Position numbers and translations under genes: made by a program. Under the pieces are notes generated by a model, which was not told the origin of the DNA, made no database searches, and saw only the letters and a list, made by a program, of their open reading frames with translations. From Astragalus membranaceus (Eukaryota > Streptophyta > Magnoliopsida > Fabales > Fabaceae), in assembly GCA_039519185.1 (NCBI GenBank), contig CM076847.1, positions 89,066,360-89,130,359 of the forward strand: a stretch of 64,000 nucleotides of DNA. Reading direction: 5' to 3'. Of the stretch, positions 57,069-64,000 are shown in pieces (within the stretch, counting starts at the first letter, position 1; every line of letters starts with the position of its first letter).

Positions 57069-57864
57069 TGTTGAGGCAGGCCACTAGACTAAATCCTAGG
57101 AGATAATTGACTGAAGAAAAGAACTCAAGAGAGACCCTCAGGACGTACCACAAGACAAACTCCCCAAGGAAGGGATAAGCCCGAGGGACAATGAGCTAGG
57201 CTGAGGGAGAGTAAAGCCTATGCCTATAGAGTGCCACGGCCAGGGTGGCTCGGGTGCCTGAGTTGCTGTCTGAGGACAAATGTCAGCCGAGTAACCAAGT
57301 GGCCGAGGTAAGGCAGGCTTGCTTGGAAGCCAAGGAAGAGGAAGCTCGAAGATAGAACGTGGGAACAGTTGAAGATCAAGCAAAGGAGCGAGGCCGTGAA
57401 AAGCGGAGCAAGGGGTTTTACCCCACTAACCGTGCTAGTGGGATCGTGGGTAGTTACTCCGCCTCTTTAGGGCATAGGAACAATGATAGGCATTGATCTT
57501 TGATTGATCTAACGGTAGGCAAGTGTTGGCTCGAGTAGTGGCCAATGAGGGCCTATGTATATAAATAGGAAGAGGATAATTGTACAGAGACACACATCAA
57601 TCAAACAACTCTACGTTTATTTCAATTTTATCTTCTTTACTGAACTTTACCTTTATTTTATATTTATGCATTAGGGCAGTAGAATAATCCAACCCTCGCG
57701 TCCCATTCACTCAACCTGACCATTTCTAGAGGAGTCAGGCTACCCACAGTCGAGGAGCAGAGTTCCCTCCTCGGCGCAATTGCTTAAAGAACAGAGGAAT
57801 CAAAGACTGTTCAAACCTCTGGCCGATCCCATAGCTAGGACCTACGAGTTTGACGACAACAACA
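57069..57864 (+). repeat. Gypsy 5' LTR
   Basis: About 796 bp, less AT-rich than the surrounding DNA. It starts TGTTGAGGCAGGCC and ends GACAACAACA. A TATA-like TATATAAATAGG at about 57557-57568 is a good candidate for the element's promoter. The partner LTR is outside the window, so the left border rests on the TG start and spacing. Confidence 0.7.
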
Positions 57865-57866
57865 AT

Positions 57867-57884
57867 TGGCACGCCCAGTGGGAC
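57867..57884 (+). other. Primer-binding-site-like sequence
   Basis: TGGCACGCCCAGTGGGAC lies two bases after the proposed LTR end. It is the kind of sequence seen at this place in plant gypsy elements. The matching tRNA was not determined. Confidence 0.6.
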
Positions 57885-57943
57885 AGGAAACGGGTGAATG
57901 AACGATCACGTTTGATTCGCCTGGACTGGATTATTGTTGGCGT

Positions 57944-60892
57944 ATGCACCTACGCTCTGGCAAGAACCTAAGTATGGAGCCACCATCGGTGTCAAAAAAG
58001 GGGACTGCTCCCAAAACGAAAAACACTAAGCCAGTAAGTGCTTCGGGGACAACCGCCCCAGCGGTTAATGCTGATTCAAATGACAACTCTCCTCAAGACC
58101 ATGAGGAGCCCGTGGTGATGTCCACGTTGTTTATTCGGCAACAAATCGACATGGGGATACACAATATCATGTACCAACTGTCCCACCAATTGGCTGACAT
58201 ATTGAAACCTATGGTGCACAATGAGGTGCAACAGGCCAATGAAGTGGAACAGAGACGTGCTACGCAAGTTAGCAGCACGATGAATTATGGTTTCCCCGGC
58301 CAATCAGATGGAGGACAACCTAACTCTATGGGAGGCACCATCAGACTCTGCCATACACCAACCATGTTGGACCTCAACAGGCATCCTCCTATAACCCTAT
58401 GGGAGGCATGCAACAGTGTCCACCGAGTGGGAGTTTGACTGGGCTTCAGTAGGCGTTCTCTCATCAGGTAAATCCTACTCCTGTATTCCTCAGCCTGGTA
58501 CTTTTGCCACTGGCAAAACTAGGGGGCACATTAAGTCGAATGTCACTAACACGGCTTCTCTTCAGCAATGACAAGTCCAATTCGCCAGAAGGCCACCCAA
58601 GGCAGCAGGCTTGGTGGGTCTGCCGCAAGGATCATCCTATGGATGTTCTGCCGCGGCTAACTACCCGGCTTACGCAAAGGGGCAAGCCTTCTCCCCGGAA
58701 TCAGGGAATGGCAGGATAGGTGGGTACTGCCCGAGTCTGCAGCCATGGGTCCAGAGCCCACCTGGCTCGACAAACCTACCTCCTAGTCAGCCATACCCCG
58801 GAGCACTCAGTACCTACCTGGCGGGTTCTTATTTGTAGACACAGATGAATGTTGCCTCGGTCGAGCAGCCATGGAATCAACTTTCACCTCACCGAGGCAC
58901 CCAGGCATCTGGACCAAGAACTGGCCTTGTTAACCTGGCCTAAGTAGTGCCTGGGCAGCCATGGACAGACGCTCCACCTCAAGTACCACCGCAGCCAGGG
59001 GCGCAGGGTCCCCCAAATACATTGTGGCGACCAACGCCTCCGCCTGAAAGATCATCGGGGTCCCAACTCCTGGACCCTAATTTGATAGCTGACACCATCA
59101 AAAAGTTTCTCGGTGTTCAGTTGAAGTCGCTCGACGGGCTAGTGTACAGGAAGCCTTACCCCGAGTGGGTGGACAGATTGGTGCCTCTGCCCAGAGGATT
59201 TAAAACCCCCGACTTTGCCTCATTTTCCGGGGATGATGGCAAGTCCACAATGGAGCACATCGGCCTATTCACGACCCAATGTGGGGAAGGAAACCAGAAT
59301 GAGTACCACAAGCTGCAGTTGTTCCCCTTGCCTTTGACAGGGACTGTCGGGCAGACATAGAAAGGTGCTTCCATGACAAATTTTATTGGCCACAGCCTGA
59401 AGTTACCGCAGTCGAACTCATGAATCTACGGCAGAATGTGGATGAGGCTGTGACAGACTTCATTGAAAGATTCAGAAAGATGGCTGGAAAGTGCTCAGTA
59501 CCTTTCCCAGAATCTCAACTTACTTCCATGGCCATCTATGGAATGCACCCTCAATTGAAGGATAAATTTGTGGGACAAGCTTGTAGTGACCTTAGTGGCT
59601 TGGCTTCTAGGGCAGTTCAGATTGAGCAGTTCATACAGGAGAGAGAAAGGAAGAGAGCTACTAGGGGTCGAGGGCCTCAATTAGTATCAGTAGTTGATGC
59701 AACTGAGGGCTCAGATTATGATGAATCAGCCGATTACACGGCAGACATCTTGGTGGCCGAGATAGTTAAAGGAAATGTCTACCTTTGTCCTGCCCTCAAA
59801 CCGGCCAAAGGAAAGGAGAAGGACAAGGCAGAAAGTAAGGTTGGGTATTCCTTTGACATATCTAAGGCCGGGCAAATCTTTGATTATCTCCTCAAAGACA
59901 AGCAGATTAAACTCCTTGACGGCCATAAGATACCCCCTCCTGAGGAGATAAAGGGGAAGAAATACTGTAAGTGGCATAATTCATTCAATCATGCTACTTC
60001 CAATTGCATTATCTTCCGCCGATCCATTCAAGAAGCCATAAGGAAAGGGAGGTTCAAAATGGCCGACAAGGGGGCATCAGAGATGATTGTTGATACTGAC
60101 TCTTTCCCCAACATGAACATCAATATGGTCTCCTTTTCAGGGATTGACCGAGGGAAAGGGAAGAAAAAGTACGCGTGGGTTCCCAAGCAGGAGGCTTCCC
60201 TAGAGAAGAAAGTGTCTGTCTTCGAATGATTGGGGTCACCTCCTAAAGGATCTACTGTGGCAGAACGTATGGCTCTCTTGCAAGAAAAACTGCAATTAGG
60301 AGGACCGAGTCAACCTCAAGGATCCCAAAATAAGCTCCCAAAGCCAGGGAAGCTTGTCCATGACCTCAAAGAGTTACACTTATCTAAGCTCAACCGTGAA
60401 AGGCACACACCTTGGCCCAGAGACTTAAGAGAAAGACTCCAACACGTCCCACCTGGGGAGCATAGTCGGCCTGCCGATGATCCCATTGGACAAGCCACCA
60501 TACCAAACCCAGGGGAAGAGGCTCACCCCAAAGAGGTGAGAAGGGTAGCACAGGTCACTAGGGATCAATACTCAAAATTGGTGGACATTAATGCCCTGAA
60601 TGACCGCGAGTTGAGAGCTACTAGAACTGTGAAGCCACCTTCGGAGATACCACAAAATCAGTGGATGACACAGGCAGCACTAGAAGCACCAGCAATTAGG
60701 GCCCCCCTCAAATCACGCTCACAAAAAAGGAGGCTACAGAGGGCGAGAGCTTTTAACAGAATGAGTCAGACGCTTCAGATGCTCACCTCGGCCAGAGGAG
60801 GGAGTACCCAGACCATCCCCGCAGCCACTGTTTCTACGGTGATGGAACAGGCCTTCCCAAAACTGACCGAGGACACAGCTCCGGAGCAGTAA
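57944..60892 (+). pseudogene. Gypsy gag, broken by stops and frameshifts
   Basis: N-terminal piece 57944-58438 (MHLRSGKNLSM). A Pro/Gly/Gln-rich middle follows (58611-58838 and 58947-59360). The capsid-like core starts at SLDGLVYRKPYPEWVDRLVP and continues with FASFSGDDGKSTMEHIG and, in another frame from 59420, MNLRQNVDEAVTDFIERFRK. A zinc-binding stretch, CKWHNSFNHATSNC, is near 59970-60010. The following frame (60230-60892) is a low-complexity linker before the protease. Breaks lie at least near 59358, 60227 and in 58438-58947. Confidence 0.75.
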
Positions 60893-61318
60893 ACCCTCGA
60901 GGTAGTTGACCCTAGTGCACCCATAGACAAGGAGGAAGAGCCTAACACCATGATAGGAATGATGGATGCACCCCATAGCCAGCTCACCGAGGCAGCGATA
61001 GAGTGTCTGTATGGGCCTCACAGTCCCAAACAACCCCAGCCAGTCAATATACCCCATGTTGGAGGAAATATGACAGAGGAAGAACTTGCAGAAGATGACC
61101 TCTTGGGGGAAGGCGAAGAGAACCCCTTCGGCCCGTTGGATTTTGACGGGGATTCCCTAACAGGATCAATACTTGATGACATAATGGACGGAGCAGATGG
61201 GGAATTTTATGCTGACATAGAGATGGTGGGCCTTCTCACACCAGAATTCTAGGGAAATAAGGACCAACCAAAAGCTCTAGAGGGAGGTGTCTTTGCTGAG
61301 GAAGCCGAATGGGCTGCC

Positions 61319-61543
61319 TTGACAAAGCCCGAGGGGCCAGTCACAGAAGGGATGCTATTTGAGAAGCCTACGGCAAACATGACTAGACATTTGAATCCAC
61401 TGTACATCAAAGCCCATCTGAATGGGAAGTTGTTTAACCAAGTCTTCGTGGATGGTGGTGCTGCGCTGAACATCATGCCATTGGCCACAATGAAGAAAAT
61501 CGAATCCAGCATTGAAGAGGCTACGTTTAGTGTAGCTGTATGA
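61319..61543 (+). pseudogene. Gypsy retropepsin-like protease
   Basis: Contains FVDGGAALNIMP, where the catalytic motif is DGG in place of DTG/DSG, as in Tat-type elements. The frame stops at 61541-61543, before the second half of the fold. Confidence 0.75.
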
Positions 61544-61585
61544 AGAGCACAGGACTCTCGAAACACCCTTGTCAAGAGGCTTCGG

Positions 61586-62966
61586 ATGACCCCCGATAAC
61601 GGGACGCTGGCCGAACCTCCCCACATAGAGCCTATCCAGAGGAGGATACCCACATTTGAAGCTCAAGATCATCTGGTGGAAGTTAATCTAGGGAATGAAA
61701 GTGAGCCGAGGATGACTAAGGTCAGTGGCAAGCTACAACCTCAGCAACAAGATCAGGTGGTAGCTTTGATAAAGGACTACCACGACTGCTTTGCATGGGA
61801 CTACCATGAAATGTCAGGCCTTGATAGAGCCTTGGTAGTGCATAGGCTACCCATCAAGGAAGGTTGCAAGACCCATAAGCAAGCACCGAGGGGGTTCAAC
61901 CCACAGCTGATGCCACAGATTAAAGCAGAGGTGGAAAGGCTGCTGAAGGCAGGGTTCATAAGAACTGCTAGGTACGTAGAATAGATTTCTAATATAGTCC
62001 CTGTGATAAAAAAGAATGGCCAGGTCAGGTTCTGTATTGATTACAGAGATCTGAACTTGGCCACTCCAAAAGATGAGTATGGTATGTCTGTGGCCGATAT
62101 GCTTGTCGACGCCGCGACAAACAATGCCATATTGACTTTTATGGATGGCTATTCTGGTTACAACCAGATATACGTGGCTGAGGCTGACACCCATAAGACT
62201 GCCTTTAGGTGCCCTGGTGGCTTAGGCATCTATGAATAGTTGGTAATGCCTTTTGGCCTCAAAAATGCAGGAGCCACGTACCAGAGGGCCATGAATGCCA
62301 TTTTCCATGACCTCATTGGTAAAAGCATGGAGGTATACATTGATGATGTGGTGGTCAAATCCAAGAGTTTCGAAGCCCACCTAGTTGAGCTTGAACAAGC
62401 TTTAAAACGGATGAGACTCAATAATCTCAAAATGAACCCTACTAAATGTGCTTTTGGCGTATCTGCAGGCAATTTTCTAGGCTTCTTGGTGCACAACCAG
62501 GGCATTGAAGTAGACAATAACAAAGCTCGGGCTATCCTGGAGGCAAGACCCTCCAGAACTAAGAAGGAGCTGCAGAGTTTACTAGGCAAGATCAATTTCC
62601 TAAGGAGATTAATCGCCAACTCGGCTAGAAAGATGAAAGCTTTCTCACCCTTGCTGAGGATAAAGAACACTGAGGAGATGATATGGGGAGCCAAACAACA
62701 GAAAGCCTTTGACCAGATCAAGGCTGCCTTGACTAATCCCCCTGTCTTGGTGCCTCCGCAGCCTGGAATGCCTCTGAAGCTATACATTGCGGCGAAGACC
62801 AAGCTATCGGACTGCTTGTTAGCCCAAGATGATGATAGTGGCGTCGAGCGCACTATATATTATCTTAGCAGGATTCTCAATGATGCTGAGACTAGATATT
62901 CTCCTTTTGAGAAGCTTTGTCTATTTTTGTTTAATGCTTGTGCTAAACTTGAATATTATCTTTTAC
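61586..62966 (+). pseudogene. Gypsy reverse transcriptase and start of RNase H
   Basis: One frame with two in-frame stops (61982-61984 and 62237-62239). It contains FCIDYRDLN, DGYSGYNQI, MPFGLKNAGATYQRAMN and the catalytic YIDDVVV (62336-62356). The RT connection domain follows (SLLGKINFLRRLI), then RNase H start LYIAAKTKLSDCLLAQD and RYSPFEKLCL. Both stops fall at positions where the family has other residues, so they are point changes. The open frame running on to 63025 is an accident of fusion with the LINE. Confidence 0.85.
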
Positions 62967-64000
62967 CTAAAGAAGACTCATTACTGACAATGCACTTGTG
63001 GCTATGGAATGCTTCCATTGGTTGAAGAAGAAAACTAATTGAAGGTAAAAAAGGAATGATGGCTCTCAAACTTGACATGGCCAAAGCATATGATAGATTG
63101 AAATGGCAATTCATCCAAACTACCTTATTGAAATCAGCGTTTCCCTGAGAAGATCACCACCCTCATTCTGTCTTGTGTCAACACTGTCAGCTACCAGGTT
63201 CTCATCAATGGCCAGCCCAGCAAAAAGTTTCATTCTTGAGAGAGGTATCAGACAGGGTGATCCACTATCACCTTATCTGTTCATCATCTGTGCTAATGTT
63301 CTCTTTGGCATGCTCCATCATGAAGCTCAACATTCCAATCTTCATGGAATTCAAGTTGCAAGGGGTGCCCCTCAGATCACTCATCTTCTATTTGCAAATG
63401 ATAGCCTGCTTTTTGCAAGAGCAAATGAGAGAGAAGCTGATTCCATTGTTTCTATTCTTACCTCTTATCAAGCTGCCTCTGGTTAACTTGTCAATTTTGA
63501 TAAGTCTGACATGTCATATAGCCAAAATATGCCTATCATAGACTAACAAATTATCTGTAACCAGATTGAGATAAAGGCTGTGACACACCACACTAAGTAC
63601 CTAGGTCTCCCTGTGGAATTTAGTAGGTCTAAGAAAGAGGTATTCTCTCTTGTGCAAGACAGAGTATGGAAGAAGGTCAAGGGGTGGAAGGAGATATTCC
63701 TTTCTAGGGCAGGGAAAGAGACTTTGATTAAATCGGTGGCCCAATCCATTCCTAACTACATCATGAGCTGCTACAAAATTCCTGAAGGGACTTGCAAGGA
63801 AATTGAATCCCTAGTAGCTAAATTTTGGTGGGGATCAACTGATTCTTAGAGAAAAATTCACTGGATTAGCTGGAGTAAAATGGGAAGCGCCAAATCCAAA
63901 GGTGGCATGGGCTTCAGAGGCTTTAGTGACTTCAACACAGCTCTCCTTAAGCAGGCCAATTTCAAAGTCTGCAGGCCTGTCAAGATCTTAAATGCTGATG
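62967..64000 (+). pseudogene. 5'-truncated L1-type LINE reverse transcriptase, runs off the window
   Basis: Begins within the RT at RLITDNALVAMECFHWLKKK and continues after frame changes with MALKLDMAKAYDRLKW, ERGIRQGDPLSPYLFI and HLLFANDSLLFA. The last is the catalytic FADD box with the first Asp replaced by Asn, so polymerase activity would be lost. Later parts read YLGLPVEFSRSKKEVF and FWWGSTDS. Stops or shifts occur near 63144, 63484, 63541 and 63847. The insertion joint with the gypsy RNase H is near 62966. The 3' end is outside the window. Confidence 0.85.

Larger units (their letters stand above)
57069..62966 (+). mobile_element. Ty3/gypsy element, 5' portion only (Tat-like)
   Basis: A 5' LTR (57069-57864, TGTTGAGG...CAACA) is followed at 57867 by a primer-site-like TGGCACGCCCAGTGGGAC (tRNA not identified). 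Gag, protease, RT and the beginning of RNase H follow in the gypsy order. At about 62966 the RNase H is cut by a 5'-truncated LINE in the same orientation. Integrase and 3' LTR are not in the window. Several stops and frameshifts break the polyprotein. The protease type and gag fit the Tat lineage, but this is a family-level guess. Confidence 0.82.

Noticed and set aside
58076..58303. Minus-strand frames opposite the gypsy gag
   Set aside because: They are shadows of the plus-strand gag with no domain content.
61249..61672. Minus-strand frames opposite the gypsy protease
   Set aside because: They are antisense shadows of the protease and linker region.

Overview
The window is AT-rich nuclear DNA of a flowering plant. 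Its genes have GT-AG introns, long introns and A/T-rich spacers. It carries tRNA-primed LTR retrotransposons, L1-type LINE remnants, and hAT, CACTA, Helitron, Stowaway and Harbinger-like elements. The repeat families and gene structures fit a dicot, most plausibly a legume, but the species is an inference and cannot be fixed from sequence alone.

Only three host genes look intact. (1) 4118-5590 (+) is a single-exon, membrane-anchored methyltransferase-like protein. (2) 7427-10855 (-) is a three-exon RING-type E3 ubiquitin ligase of the LOG2/LUL family. (3) 54559-56167 (+) is a six-exon receptor-like cytoplasmic kinase. They share no evident pathway.

The rest is mostly transposable elements, many with exact termini and target-site duplications (TSDs). 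From left to right: a hAT element with an intact 699-residue transposase and an 8-bp TSD (133-3875), inserted about 240 bp upstream of gene 1; a Stowaway-like MITE (6400-6611); a 580-bp non-autonomous relative of the hAT (11271-11850); a SINE (12731-12900); a LINE fragment cut by a copia element (13823-19347); a probable Helitron carrying a decayed multi-exon gene (about 20008-24154); a cluster of small DNA elements (24402-27420); a 14.6-kb Athila-like gypsy element lacking reverse transcriptase (28351-42979), whose right LTR holds a 6.4-kb CACTA element with a captured ribosomal protein L4 fragment (36214-42593); a copia remnant interrupted by another CACTA-type element (about 43639-45483); a LINE fragment holding a complete 1.08-kb TRIM (47269-48352); a young but internally deleted copia (49373-53838); and, after the kinase gene, a gypsy 5' half (57069 to about 62966) joined to a 5'-truncated LINE that runs off the window.

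The nesting gives a relative history: the LINEs are older than the copia and TRIM they contain, and the Athila-like element is older than the CACTA in its LTR. Two observations stand out. The first is the intact hAT with its short relative 7.4 kb away. The second is the Athila-like family, in which a palindromic TGCAnnTGCA motif recurs in LTRs and in coding DNA while the polymerase and integrase core is missing.
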